From positions 1-55,061 of the forward strand of contig CALVST010000008.1 of NCBI GenBank assembly GCA_944359365.1: DNA of 55,061 nt. The letters are read 5' to 3'. A model generated the notes under the pieces. The model ran no database searches, was not told where the DNA came from, and was given only the letters and a program-made list of their open reading frames with translations. Below are positions 25,464 through 33,283 of the stretch, piece after piece (positions within the stretch are counted from its first letter, which is position 1; each line of letters begins with the position of its first letter). Source of the stretch: an uncultured Clostridia bacterium (GTDB lineage Bacteria; Bacillota; Clostridia; Christensenellales; Borkfalkiaceae). A program made the position numbers and the translations under genes.

Positions 25464-25492
25464 TTGACTTTTTGCTACGTTTCCCGTATAAT
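25464..25492 (+). promoter_or_regulatory. Promoter of small RNA 2
   Basis: TTGACT (25464-25469), 17-bp spacer, TATAAT (25487-25492), again followed by AATAGTA: the same -35/-10/start words as the promoter 203 bp upstream. Confidence 0.8.
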
Positions 25493-25498
25493 AATAGT

Positions 25499-25594
25499 AG
25501 AAAGTAGTTGACTCGGTGTTAGCGGTTTCCGCTTTCGTCCTCGGAGTTCCACGAAAGGGGGCATTTATTTGCCCGTGGCTACTTTCTTTTTTTT
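25499..25594 (+). ncRNA. Candidate small RNA 2 (about 95 nt)
   Basis: The first nine bases AGAAAGTAG (25499-25507) pair with CTACTTTCT (25579-25587), which is followed by TTTTTTT. Inside are GCGG-TTT-CCGC, CTTTCGT / ACGAAAG and GGGCA / TGCCC stems, so the whole transcript can fold as a closed multi-branch RNA with an intrinsic terminator. Its 3' strand overlaps, in antisense, the stop codon region of the 149-aa gene. Family unknown. Confidence 0.7.
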
Positions 25595-26028
25595 GCCCTG
25601 CCGTCATCGGCGGGGCTTTTGCTTTTCGGTTTACCGCTTGTATGAGATACTTTATAACGCTTGCCATTCTTAAAAATATCATCGACAATCGGCTTATCTT
25701 CCTCGGCAAGTTTATATTTATTCGTTCCCGAACCTAACGCCGAGCGCCTGCCCTCATATACACGAGGAATAACGTGTGAATATTCACCCTTGTTCTTTTC
25801 GGTTTTATCGATATTGACTTTTAACCTTCGCGTTTTCACAACGTCGTGTTTTTCAATCGGCTTTGCCTTATTGTCTTTGTCAAAATCGACCGTTTCCGAA
25901 TGCGTGAACGTTACATATTCAACATCGTCCTGTCCCGTTTTCCTAAAATAAGCGGGGTGGTTTTTATGCGGTTTCCATTTTGTATGCGCCCAGCCCGTAG
26001 AGCGCTTACGACTACTTTTCTTCGCCAT
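25579..26028 (-). CDS. Basic hypothetical protein of the element (149 aa)
   Basis: No recognised family. Lys/Arg-rich at both ends (MAKKSSRKRSTGWAHTKWKP and KSKSPADDGRAKKRK), with a predicted beta-rich centre (YFRKTGQDDVEYVTFTHSETVDF). No signal peptide or membrane segment. GAGGTATCT precedes the ATG. Convergent with small RNA 2, whose terminator overlaps this stop codon. A nucleic-acid-binding role is a guess from charge. Confidence 0.75.
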   Translation of the reverse strand: MAKKSSRKRSTGWAHTKWKPHKNHPAYFRKTGQDDVEYVTFTHSETVDFDKDNKAKPIEKHDVVKTRRLKVNIDKTEKNKGEYSHVIPRVYEGRRSALGSGTNKYKLAEEDKPIVDDIFKNGKRYKVSHTSGKPKSKSPADDGRAKKRK

Positions 26029-26052
26029 AGATACCTCGTCGTCAATTTTTCC

Positions 26053-26158
26053 GAACGCCGCCGCGAAAATCGGCGGCGTTCTCTCTTCTCCTTCTAAATT
26101 TATTTATCATTGCCTTCGGCTTTCCCGCCGTTCGGCAATGCCCCTCGGCCGCGCCGAG
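26053..26158. other. Three strong hairpins in a noncoding gap
   Basis: GAACGCCGCCG/CGGCGGCGTTC (26053-26081), CATTGCC/GGCAATG enclosing a smaller pairing (26108-26140), and CTCGGC/GCCGAG (26144-26158). None is followed by a good T-run in the minus direction, so they are not simple terminators. They separate the secreted-protein block from the 149-aa gene. Confidence 0.6.
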
Positions 26159-26197
26159 CTTTCCCGCCCGCAGCGCGTTCGAGCTCTCGCAACAGCA

Positions 26198-28120
26198 CTA
26201 TGTAAACAGTCCCGTCAAATACGGAATCGCCACAACAAACAGTACAATGACGGCAACCGAAACAAGCAGCCATACCCAACGTTTTAGCCCCAACATTTTA
26301 ACGATGACGAAATACAGCACAATAACAAGCGCTATCCCGACGATCAGCCATACCCACCACGGCACGGGCGGATCGGGATTTGTATTGTCTATCACGTCCC
26401 CCATTCCCTCGGAATCGGGGATCACGTCTATCGGATCGGCAACAACGGGTAACACGGTCAGCATCCCGTCTTCGCCCTTAAATGTCAAAGAGATAATATC
26501 GAAGCCGAGATATACATATTCCTGCCGTATGCTTACGTCCGTTGTGTAATTCATGTGATTGGTCGCATAGTAGCCGTCCGATGAGTATTCCAAAAGCGAA
26601 TACATGCTGTCTTCCGTGTACTCTGAAACTGCATAGCGAAACAAAAACACCGTTTTGCCCTGCGCCATTTGCGCATCGCAGTACGCTGTAAATGTTTCCG
26701 TGTCTGCGGGCGCAATGAGCAGATCATTCGACAAGTCGTCCGACCGGAGATCTTCTGCCGTCACTGCGTGGATCGGCTCTATATCGTACAGCGCTTCGTT
26801 GTCGATACCCGCGATCAGACTGTACCAAAAATCCCAAAATCCGCTTCCGGTCGTAAATCCTTCCAAATCGAACAGATTGTCCGACGTCTTTTCGATCCGG
26901 GTATATCCTTCCCCGCCGCTGAAAAGATCGTCGTTATATCCTTTGTATGCCGTGCCGTTGCCAAATTCCTGCGTGTAATATTCGAAATGTTTTTCTATAT
27001 CTTCGGATGTCAGAAAATAATCGTCCGCATTTTGTCCGCCCGAATAAAAAATACTCACAATCTTCGAAATAACGTCATAGCCCTCTGACATGGTGGGATA
27101 TGACGGATTGCGCAAGTGGAACTTCGCATCGTCCGTATAGTTAAACGCAGCGTCGCCGCTATAAATATCGTCCGAAACATGATAAAAGCCCCAACCGCAC
27201 GACGAATTAAACGCACCGATATCCTTACCGAGCCAACCGTGATATATGTCATCGTAAAAATCTTGATTCTTCGTCACAATGAGCGGTGATGTAAGATATT
27301 CGTAGTATTCCGCTTCGATCGCATATAGTTCACCGTATTTTTCGATGAGTTCGTTATCGACTGCAAAATATGCGCTTACGATCTGCTGTGCAGTATCCAA
27401 CGACGTCGGATAGCGGTAATAAGTAGATCCAACGTCTAACTCTACCGTTTCCAACGGTGCCCGCGTACACTTCAATGTGCTGCCCGCATCGGGATCTGCA
27501 CCGTAGCCTGCGGCATAACCGCTGAAACGGTATCTTCCGCCGACGCCGTAATCCTCCACGTCTCCCGTGTCACGCATTAAGAACTCTACGCCCGAGATCA
27601 CATATTCCCTTTCCGCGCTCTTCACACGTTCACCGATCGTTTTACCGTCCGCACTCTTATGGTCGATTACCCTGAATTTATAAAATAAATAATTATAATC
27701 GCCCGTGGAACGATTGCAAAATTGCAACGTAAACTTTTCGTATTTGTTCGGTTCACCCGTGTTGTCGTATCCCACTGCAAACATTGCCGTATTCAGCCCT
27801 GACGTAACCTCTATCGCCCGCGTAGCAGGATTATATATGTAAAGATACAATGCATAGTTTTCCCGCATATTCGCTGCATAGGAATATCCGTATTCGATGA
27901 AAGTATATAATTGTATGTTTCCGTTCTCGTCCTTCGGATAGTTCTTTATGTCGAAAACATTGCCTGCTCCGTCCGTAGAGCCTTGCAAATCGTCCAATAC
28001 GTCCGTATAGTCAAATTCCAGCTCTTTGTCCGTTTCTTCGGCAAAAACACTTGCTGTATTTAAGAATATCGACGAAAACAACAAAACTGCTGTCAATACC
28101 ATGATCCATAGTTTTTTCAT
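26198..28120 (-). CDS. Large secreted protein with signal peptide and C-terminal membrane anchor (640 aa)
   Basis: Signal peptide MKKLWIMVLTAVLLFSSIFL ending near SVFA-EE; about 540 residues of acidic, Tyr/Asp/Gly-rich extracellular sequence; a Pro-rich spacer (TNPDPPVPWW); then two membrane segments (VWLIVGIALVIVLYFVIV and WVWLLVSVAVIVLFVVAI). No known domain. Signal peptide plus C-terminal anchor is the layout of filamentous-phage adsorption protein pIII, and of many surface proteins. The ATG at 28120 follows AGAGGAAAAG. It closes the secreted-protein block, 10 bp after the 198-aa gene. Confidence 0.8.
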   Translation of the reverse strand: MKKLWIMVLTAVLLFSSIFLNTASVFAEETDKELEFDYTDVLDDLQGSTDGAGNVFDIKNYPKDENGNIQLYTFIEYGYSYAANMRENYALYLYIYNPATRAIEVTSGLNTAMFAVGYDNTGEPNKYEKFTLQFCNRSTGDYNYLFYKFRVIDHKSADGKTIGERVKSAEREYVISGVEFLMRDTGDVEDYGVGGRYRFSGYAAGYGADPDAGSTLKCTRAPLETVELDVGSTYYRYPTSLDTAQQIVSAYFAVDNELIEKYGELYAIEAEYYEYLTSPLIVTKNQDFYDDIYHGWLGKDIGAFNSSCGWGFYHVSDDIYSGDAAFNYTDDAKFHLRNPSYPTMSEGYDVISKIVSIFYSGGQNADDYFLTSEDIEKHFEYYTQEFGNGTAYKGYNDDLFSGGEGYTRIEKTSDNLFDLEGFTTGSGFWDFWYSLIAGIDNEALYDIEPIHAVTAEDLRSDDLSNDLLIAPADTETFTAYCDAQMAQGKTVFLFRYAVSEYTEDSMYSLLEYSSDGYYATNHMNYTTDVSIRQEYVYLGFDIISLTFKGEDGMLTVLPVVADPIDVIPDSEGMGDVIDNTNPDPPVPWWVWLIVGIALVIVLYFVIVKMLGLKRWVWLLVSVAVIVLFVVAIPYLTGLFT

Positions 28121-28130
28121 ATCTTTTCCT

Positions 28131-28727
28131 CTAAAATACAATTCCCGAAGAGTCAAGCAATATCATCCGAAGAAAGTCCTGCACTCCAAATGCGCACGAA
28201 ACTTTGTATCCGTCATCAAAACTGACCGTGAGTACAAAGTATTCCGCATCTTCTGCCATTTCCTCATACGGAACAGAAAGTTCTCTCCCCGGATATACAC
28301 TTTCAAAATAGTTTTTCGCCGTATAACTTGAAGGCAACTCTATATAAAAACCGTTCGATTCTTTCCTCGTTTTGAAGTATTCGGTAACATCTCCCATTCG
28401 CGCAAATGAATATGGATTTTCGTCCACGGTATAATAAAAAGATTGCTTTCCGTTCGGCGTTATTGTCACTTCGTATTCGGGAACCCCTATTACCGAATCA
28501 ATCGAAACAATTTCAAAGTAATTTTCACCCGAATGAAGGCGCAGCTCTCCTGCGCCTCCTCCGAGTTCTGTCCCTTCATAGTAAACCCTGCGGGTAATAG
28601 TCATTCCATCAGTGCTCATCCATACACCGAGTAAAAGAGCAAGAGCCACGATACTCGCAAAAAGTATGATTATCAAGATAACCGTGGTAACTTTTGGCTT
28701 ACCACGCACTCTGTTTTTATCCGACAT
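28131..28727 (-). CDS. Single-pass membrane-anchored extracellular protein (198 aa)
   Basis: Short basic N-terminus (MSDKNRVRGKPKV), one membrane segment (TTVILIIILFASIVALALLLGV, about 14-35), and about 160 residues outside, predicted beta-rich. Same anchor layout as the next two upstream genes. Function unknown. GAGGTGTAAAG precedes the ATG; the stop of the upstream gene is two bases away, so the genes are translated from one message. Confidence 0.8.
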   Translation of the reverse strand: MSDKNRVRGKPKVTTVILIIILFASIVALALLLGVWMSTDGMTITRRVYYEGTELGGGAGELRLHSGENYFEIVSIDSVIGVPEYEVTITPNGKQSFYYTVDENPYSFARMGDVTEYFKTRKESNGFYIELPSSYTAKNYFESVYPGRELSVPYEEMAEDAEYFVLTVSFDDGYKVSCAFGVQDFLRMILLDSSGIVF

Positions 28728-28729
28728 CT

Positions 28730-29971
28730 TTACACCTCTGCCGCTCGTTCAAATTTAACGGATATTGTTTTTTCATAAACTATTTCATTGGGAAGTAAAT
28801 TTTCAGGATCAACTCTTCTTCCTGCTTGAAACGTGAATTGAATTGCCACACCTTCATATCCGAACAGAGCTTCGACCATCTCCTCGCTTATAGAAGAAGA
28901 ATTAGCCTTTTCCCCAATCATGACATTAAAAGGATTTCCCCACAGAGGATCAAATACTAACGGAGGATCTTCTCGGTATTCGAGAGCGTAAGTCTTAAAT
29001 ATTTTATTTACTGAAACTGTTTCATTTATAAAGTATGCTTTTCGCTCCACATCCTCTTCCGAGAATAACCCTGTTCCAAGCAGATAATTTTTATATCCTT
29101 CGGTAAATGATAATCTTACGCAAACAATATCGCCTACCGTATAATTTTCGTTTCCCAAAGAAAACTTCAAGTTTGGATTTTCCACCGTTCCTGTTATTAC
29201 AGTCTTAAAACGGCCATAAAGGAGTCCATGACATTTCCACTTGCTTCCGTATATGAGACTATCAACTTCTTCTAACTCAACAGGAAAGGAATCATCGTTT
29301 TTCCCTAATGTACAAGCAAAACTGTCCTGCGTTTCTCCGCTGAATACTTCCAAAGAAATATCTGTAACCTGCTCATAAAAATCCACCGTAGTTGTTGCCG
29401 ATATATCCGGATACTCGCGCGAAGTTACGGTAATGATGATCTGTTCGCTAAATCCGTCCAAACAAGCAACGGTGGCAGTCGTGCTGCCGTCTCCCAACGG
29501 TGTTACCGTTACATAATCGGAGACCGTTTTTCCGTTCGCCCATTCGCTTGATGCGTTTACCCATTCTGCCGCCCAATCCACTGCTTGCGAAGGATTGCCT
29601 TCCGGCAGAACCTTTGCCGTAAGTGTCACGCCTTTACTCGCCGTTTCGCTCTGCGCGCTTGGCGTGGAAAATAAAAGTTGTTTCGGTAATTCATATTCCT
29701 CGCCGCTGATCAGTTCATCTCCGTTTTCGTCCTCGACGTCTTCCGTCGTTTCGGTCGGTATAACGGGTTTTCCGTCCTCATCGGGATTCTCTTCATCGGG
29801 CTGCTGTTCTTCTGGAAGTTTTATCGTTTCTGTCGGCAATTCATTTTTGAACACCGTCTGCCAAAGCGTTATGCCAACCGCAGCAGATATAAATATCACT
29901 ACGGCAAGGATTATGCAAATGATCTTCGTTTTATTGGGGGCGGCTGTGCCGCCCCCTGTTTTTTTATTCAT
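28730..29971 (-). CDS. Single-pass extracellular protein with Ig-like domain, paralogue (413 aa)
   Basis: N-terminal basic tail, one membrane segment (IICIILAVVIFISAAVGITLW, about 15-36), an acidic Pro/Glu spacer (EEQQPDEENPDEDGKPV), then a domain clearly shared with the 350-aa neighbour: GEEYELPKQLLFSTPSA, WANGKTVSDYVTV, EQIIITVTSREYPDISATTT. That domain looks like a bacterial Ig-like (Big) fold. The remaining C-terminal half is unique. GGGAGAACGAAT before the ATG. Probably a surface or virion-like structural protein. Confidence 0.82.
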   Translation of the reverse strand: MNKKTGGGTAAPNKTKIICIILAVVIFISAAVGITLWQTVFKNELPTETIKLPEEQQPDEENPDEDGKPVIPTETTEDVEDENGDELISGEEYELPKQLLFSTPSAQSETASKGVTLTAKVLPEGNPSQAVDWAAEWVNASSEWANGKTVSDYVTVTPLGDGSTTATVACLDGFSEQIIITVTSREYPDISATTTVDFYEQVTDISLEVFSGETQDSFACTLGKNDDSFPVELEEVDSLIYGSKWKCHGLLYGRFKTVITGTVENPNLKFSLGNENYTVGDIVCVRLSFTEGYKNYLLGTGLFSEEDVERKAYFINETVSVNKIFKTYALEYREDPPLVFDPLWGNPFNVMIGEKANSSSISEEMVEALFGYEGVAIQFTFQAGRRVDPENLLPNEIVYEKTISVKFERAAEV

Positions 29972-29993
29972 ATTCGTTCTCCCTTTTATCTTT

Positions 29994-31046
29994 TTAGAAG
30001 ATGATAGGTCCGCCTTCGATGATGATTCCCGTTACAGGATTGCCGACATCGGAAGCCACATACGCGATATAATAAATATCCGTCGTATCTTCCGTATAAG
30101 TACCCGATGTCGTTACCGTCACCGTAAACGGGTTCACTACGCTCTTTTCCTCCAGCTTCTTGCCGAGCGCATAAAGATTACTTTCCGTTGCAAACGCTTC
30201 CCCGAGCAGTTGCGCGAAAAAGCTTTCGTTCGGCACAATACCCGCCGTCGCGTCATAGCTTCCCGACGTTGCGGAAGGATCGATCTCCTGCGCAGCAGAT
30301 AAAAGTTCTGCACTCGGCGCGATCGTCACCGTCGCCGTGTATTCGTCTTCGACCGTATATACTTCCGTGGTGTTGTATGTAAACTGTGCGGCTTTCTGCG
30401 CCGACGTGTCGAGATCTGCTTTCAATATTGCCCAATTGCTTTGCGTGCCGCTCGTCCCGTTCAGCACGAGCGCCGTGTCGCCTTCCAATCCGCTTGCGAT
30501 CGCATAGGTCACATAGGTGCTTTCCAACTTCTGCGCGCAGTCCACCGTGCAGGTCGCGCTGATCGCGGTATTGTCCTGCGACGTTACCGTTATGATCATC
30601 TGCTCCGCAAACGCCGCCTTAAATGTGACTGTCGTCGTCAATGCCGTTGTATCCTCTACCGTCACATAATCGCTCGTCGATTTTCCGCTCGCCCATTCGT
30701 CCGAAGGATTTGCAAACGCTATGCTCCACGTCACAAGCCCGTTCGTCGCGGGCGAATCGGGATCTGCCAATTCCAATACCGCTTGAATCTGTACCGTCGT
30801 TTCAGGCGTCGCGCCGCGCGCCGAAGGCGTGAACGTCATTGCGCGAGGCATTTTATAAACCTCTTCGCTGTTCATCTCGTCGCCGTTCTCATCTACTACC
30901 GTTCCTGCGTCTGCACTCTCCGCAGGCTTGCCGAAACTGATATAATCTTTCTGCCAAAGTACCACGCCCGCGATGATCCCCGCGATAAGTACCAGCGTTA
31001 CAAACACCGCCCATATGCGGATACCGTTGTTGCTCGTTTTCGTCAT
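29994..31046 (-). CDS. Single-pass extracellular protein with Ig-like domain, paralogue (350 aa)
   Basis: Membrane segment at about 11-30 (WAVFVTLVLIAGIIAGVVLW), acidic spacer with VVDENGDEMNSEEVYKMPRA, then the shared domain: MTFTPSARG, WASGKSTSDYVTV, EQMIITVTSQDNTAISATCT. Sequence is Thr/Ala/Ser-rich and beta-like throughout. Its similarity to the 413-aa product is visible over residues ~45-175. GGAG lies upstream of the ATG. First of the secreted-protein genes in transcription order. Confidence 0.82.
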   Translation of the reverse strand: MTKTSNNGIRIWAVFVTLVLIAGIIAGVVLWQKDYISFGKPAESADAGTVVDENGDEMNSEEVYKMPRAMTFTPSARGATPETTVQIQAVLELADPDSPATNGLVTWSIAFANPSDEWASGKSTSDYVTVEDTTALTTTVTFKAAFAEQMIITVTSQDNTAISATCTVDCAQKLESTYVTYAIASGLEGDTALVLNGTSGTQSNWAILKADLDTSAQKAAQFTYNTTEVYTVEDEYTATVTIAPSAELLSAAQEIDPSATSGSYDATAGIVPNESFFAQLLGEAFATESNLYALGKKLEEKSVVNPFTVTVTTSGTYTEDTTDIYYIAYVASDVGNPVTGIIIEGGPIIF

Positions 31047-31087
31047 TCCTTTTTATTCTCCTTGAATTTTTTGCCCCTGTATTTATT

Positions 31088-31152
31088 CCCCTGCGGACAA
31101 GGAGCGCCGTCCGCAGGGGCTTTGATTCTGCGGGACGAGGATAGCAGTCCCG
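31088..31152. other. Two hairpins ahead of the secreted-protein block
   Basis: CCCCTGCGGAC/GTCCGCAGGGG (31088-31119) and CGGGAC/GTCCCG (31131-31152). Neither has a minus-strand T-run. They may be processing or attenuation sites between early and secreted-protein genes. Confidence 0.6.
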
Positions 31153-31167
31153 CGCCTGTGAGCTTAT

Positions 31168-31359
31168 TTAGGGAGGCCGTGCCTCGCTGTAAACGCGCAG
31201 CACTTTGCCCCGACCGTCTATCACCCGCACTTTCAATTCATTCGTGCGGAGCAAATTGTAATAGCAGGAAAAGGACTTTGCACCGATGTTGTACGCCTCG
31301 GCAGCCGAAAACCCCGACCTGCTTTGCTTTGTGCCTTTGTATTCGACTTCTACCGTCAT
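31168..31359 (-). CDS. Small hypothetical protein (63 aa)
   Basis: MTVEVEYKGTKQSRSGFSAA then a helical stretch and KVRVIDGRGKVLRVYSEA: a beta-alpha-beta arrangement with no known family. GGGAGAGATAAGTT precedes the ATG. It follows directly after the broken methylase fragment and precedes the hairpins upstream of the secreted-protein genes. Confidence 0.7.
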   Translation of the reverse strand: MTVEVEYKGTKQSRSGFSAAEAYNIGAKSFSCYYNLLRTNELKVRVIDGRGKVLRVYSEARPP

Positions 31360-31372
31360 AACTTATCTCTCC

Positions 31373-31456
31373 CTATCGCCCGCATAACAGCCAAGGCTGA
31401 TTGATCCATTCCGCGATCCGCCACTTGCCGCCCGGGTATTTCAAAATAGCGTTCAT
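31373..31456 (-). pseudogene. Remnant of a D12-class (Dam-type) adenine methylase
   Basis: A 27-codon ORF, MNAILKYPGGKWRIAEWI and a short tail. This is the N-terminal signature of Dam/D12 methyltransferases, which begin with a LKYPGGK SAM-binding motif, but the other ~250 residues are absent. The ATG overlaps the preceding stop (ATGA), as expected of a former operon member. After it come the 63-aa gene and the secreted-protein block. Deletion or module exchange appears to have removed the rest; a functional 27-aa peptide is less likely. Confidence 0.65.
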
Positions 31457-32082
31457 TCCGTTTGTTCGCTGTCCAATTCCTCTTGCCGAAGCCTGCAATA
31501 TTCCTCGCCGTCCTCTCCCGTTACGGTCTGTTTATCCCTGCAAAGCATACACGCATACGCGCGCGGGCTTTCCAACAGCCGAAGGTTTATGCTGTGGTAA
31601 AAACAAAACACGTTCAGATCCTGCCGCTTTCGCCTGATATCTTTTTCTAACTTTTTCAGCCTGCGGCGGGATTTTCGTTTCAGTTTGCCCGATCTCCTGC
31701 GCCGCGGCGCGGTTTCTGCATAGTTTTCGTATTCTTCCGTCGCCGCTTGCAGCGCAGACACAAGGCTTTCAAATTCGATATCGTCCTGCAAATATCCCTC
31801 GATACGGTGCGACATGACCGCGCAAAGATCGTTCAGTTCCCGGCATTGCCGCCGCTGCTTTTCTTCCTCTGTTTCTTCGGGCGGTTCGTTGGGAATTTCT
31901 CCTTCGTCCTTTGATTTTTTACGGCTCTTGCGCTTGGGCTTGTCCGCCGTTGCATTCTCTTCCGCATCGCCGTCGGCAGAATCGGTCGTTTCCGAATCTT
32001 CCCGCCCGGACGGCACGGGTTCATCGAACAGTTCCGCGGCGATCTCTTCGGGCGGCGCGCCTGTCAACTCTTCGCCCTGCAT
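31453..32082 (-). CDS. Charged coiled-coil hypothetical protein (209 aa)
   Basis: Acidic N-terminal third, then a strongly basic patch (KPKRKSRKKSKDEG), an acidic stretch, a helical segment, another basic coiled segment (RRRRSGKLKRKSRRRLKKLEKDIRRKR), and a Cys-containing end (ACMLCRDKQ). No known domain. The ATG at 32082 has GGGGGCAG upstream and lies inside the 3' end of the previous gene (19-bp overlap). Part of the early operon; DNA association is guessed from charge. Confidence 0.7.
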   Translation of the reverse strand: MQGEELTGAPPEEIAAELFDEPVPSGREDSETTDSADGDAEENATADKPKRKSRKKSKDEGEIPNEPPEETEEEKQRRQCRELNDLCAVMSHRIEGYLQDDIEFESLVSALQAATEEYENYAETAPRRRRSGKLKRKSRRRLKKLEKDIRRKRQDLNVFCFYHSINLRLLESPRAYACMLCRDKQTVTGEDGEEYCRLRQEELDSEQTE

Positions 32083-32708
32083 TTTTCTGCCCCCGCATAT
32101 TCGCGTATTTCGCACTCATGCACTTTTACGCACGCACATTCTTTGCCGTCGGGCGTATAGCCCGTGTCGCCGCACTTGGCGCAATATACTTTCTTTTTCA
32201 GATCTTCGGGCGCGATGCCGAGCCGGGAAAGCACCGACAGCCTTTTCTTCTTTGCCGTTTCCAATGCGGTTTTTATTTTTGCGATCTCGTATGTATCCGC
32301 CCCCGAATATTCCGCTTTCGCCAATTTCAGCGACAGTGACGATATTTCGCCCTTGATCTCCTGATATTCCCGCGAACTATCCAACAAGTCGTTCACGCGC
32401 TCCGCGCGCTGTTCTTCCTGCCAACGCAAATTCGCGTAGTATTTTCGGATCGCGTCGGCCGATAATGCGCTACTGTATTTTTGATATTTGCCTGTTTTCA
32501 ATTTTTTGAATAAGTACCGATAAAGCAGAAAATGCAGCCTGTTCCGTGTGAGCCGCTGTACCGTCGTCCCGTCGATTTCGACCTCGTATATTTCCTTGCC
32601 GTCCGTTTCTCGAAAAAAACAGTCTTTAACGGTATAAACAGCGCGATGATTTTGTAACGATAAAAGCCATGAATCGCCGACCGCGTACTCAAACACTTTT
32701 TCTTTCAT
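32064..32708 (-). CDS. Protein with DnaC/DnaI-like zinc finger (214 aa)
   Basis: Helical central region (about 85-150) and a C-terminal cluster YCAKCGDTGYTPDGKECACVK. That C-x2-C-x-D-T-G-Y...C-x-C pattern is the zinc finger found at the front of DnaC/DnaI-type helicase loaders, but here it is near the C-terminus and there is no P-loop ATPase domain. May be an adaptor related to replication; uncertain. The ATG overlaps the stop of the 93-aa gene (ATGA). Confidence 0.7.
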   Translation of the reverse strand: MKEKVFEYAVGDSWLLSLQNHRAVYTVKDCFFRETDGKEIYEVEIDGTTVQRLTRNRLHFLLYRYLFKKLKTGKYQKYSSALSADAIRKYYANLRWQEEQRAERVNDLLDSSREYQEIKGEISSLSLKLAKAEYSGADTYEIAKIKTALETAKKKRLSVLSRLGIAPEDLKKKVYCAKCGDTGYTPDGKECACVKVHECEIREYAGAEKCRAKS

Positions 32709-32989
32709 CAACGCTTATCACCCGCCTTCAACAGAAAATCGTTCTGAATCCGTATAAACTCCTCACGACCGAAAGCCTCATACAGCCATTTGTTCAATAT
32801 CTCCGCGGCAGTCATATAAAACGAAAGCCTGTCCGCGTCCGTCCTTTTATAAAACACGCCCTGCTCGCCGTAATACTCGCCTTTCGTAAACAGTCCGTCC
32901 GTCGTGAACACGAGTACCGCGTCGCCTTCAAAACTTTCCGCCGTTATCCCATCAATTCCGCTTTTTTTACGAAGTATCGCTCCCTGCAT
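32708..32989 (-). CDS. Small hypothetical protein (93 aa)
   Basis: Mixed alpha/beta protein with no recognised domain; AEILNKWLYEAFGREEFIRIQ is a likely helix. GAGGATAGAGAA precedes the ATG, and the stop overlaps the next start. Unknown function. Confidence 0.7.
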   Translation of the reverse strand: MQGAILRKKSGIDGITAESFEGDAVLVFTTDGLFTKGEYYGEQGVFYKRTDADRLSFYMTAAEILNKWLYEAFGREEFIRIQNDFLLKAGDKR

Positions 32990-33106
32990 TTCTCTATCCT
33001 CGCTTCCCCTCGAACAGGCGGCAGTAGCGCGGTGCCGCCCTTTTCGAAGGTTGTTTTAATTAGGGGTTTATTTTATGATCTCGCGCCGCGCCGCGTCAGA
33101 TCCGTT

Positions 33107-33283
33107 TTATTTTCCGTTGCCTTTGCGGAAGGCTTTTAACTTTCCGCAATTCCCGCTGCAATGTTCCTCGCCGCATTGTAAGCACAAGAGTGTTTCCGCG
33201 TCCCTTTGCGGCGTCTCCTTCGGCGCTTTCGCTTTCCGCTCGAAAAACGGTGAGCGGCCTACCCGCATCGTATTGAATATCAT
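33107..33283 (-). CDS. Zinc-knuckle protein coupled to the PcfJ-like gene (58 aa)
   Basis: MIFNTMRVGRSPFFERK then CLQCGEEHCSGNC, a C-x2-C-x4-C-x3-C cluster expected to bind zinc, and a basic tail. Its ATG overlaps the stop of the PcfJ-like gene by four bases (ATGA), which argues strongly for real, coupled translation. A longer upstream in-frame start would lie inside the neighbour and is not needed. Probably a small nucleic-acid or protein-binding partner of the PcfJ-like protein. Confidence 0.65.
   Translation of the reverse strand: MIFNTMRVGRSPFFERKAKAPKETPQRDAETLLCLQCGEEHCSGNCGKLKAFRKGNGK

Noticed and set aside
25350-25709. 119-codon minus-strand ORF over the small RNA genes
   Set aside because: Overlaps the supported 149-aa gene in another frame and crosses both promoter and terminator signals of the small RNAs.
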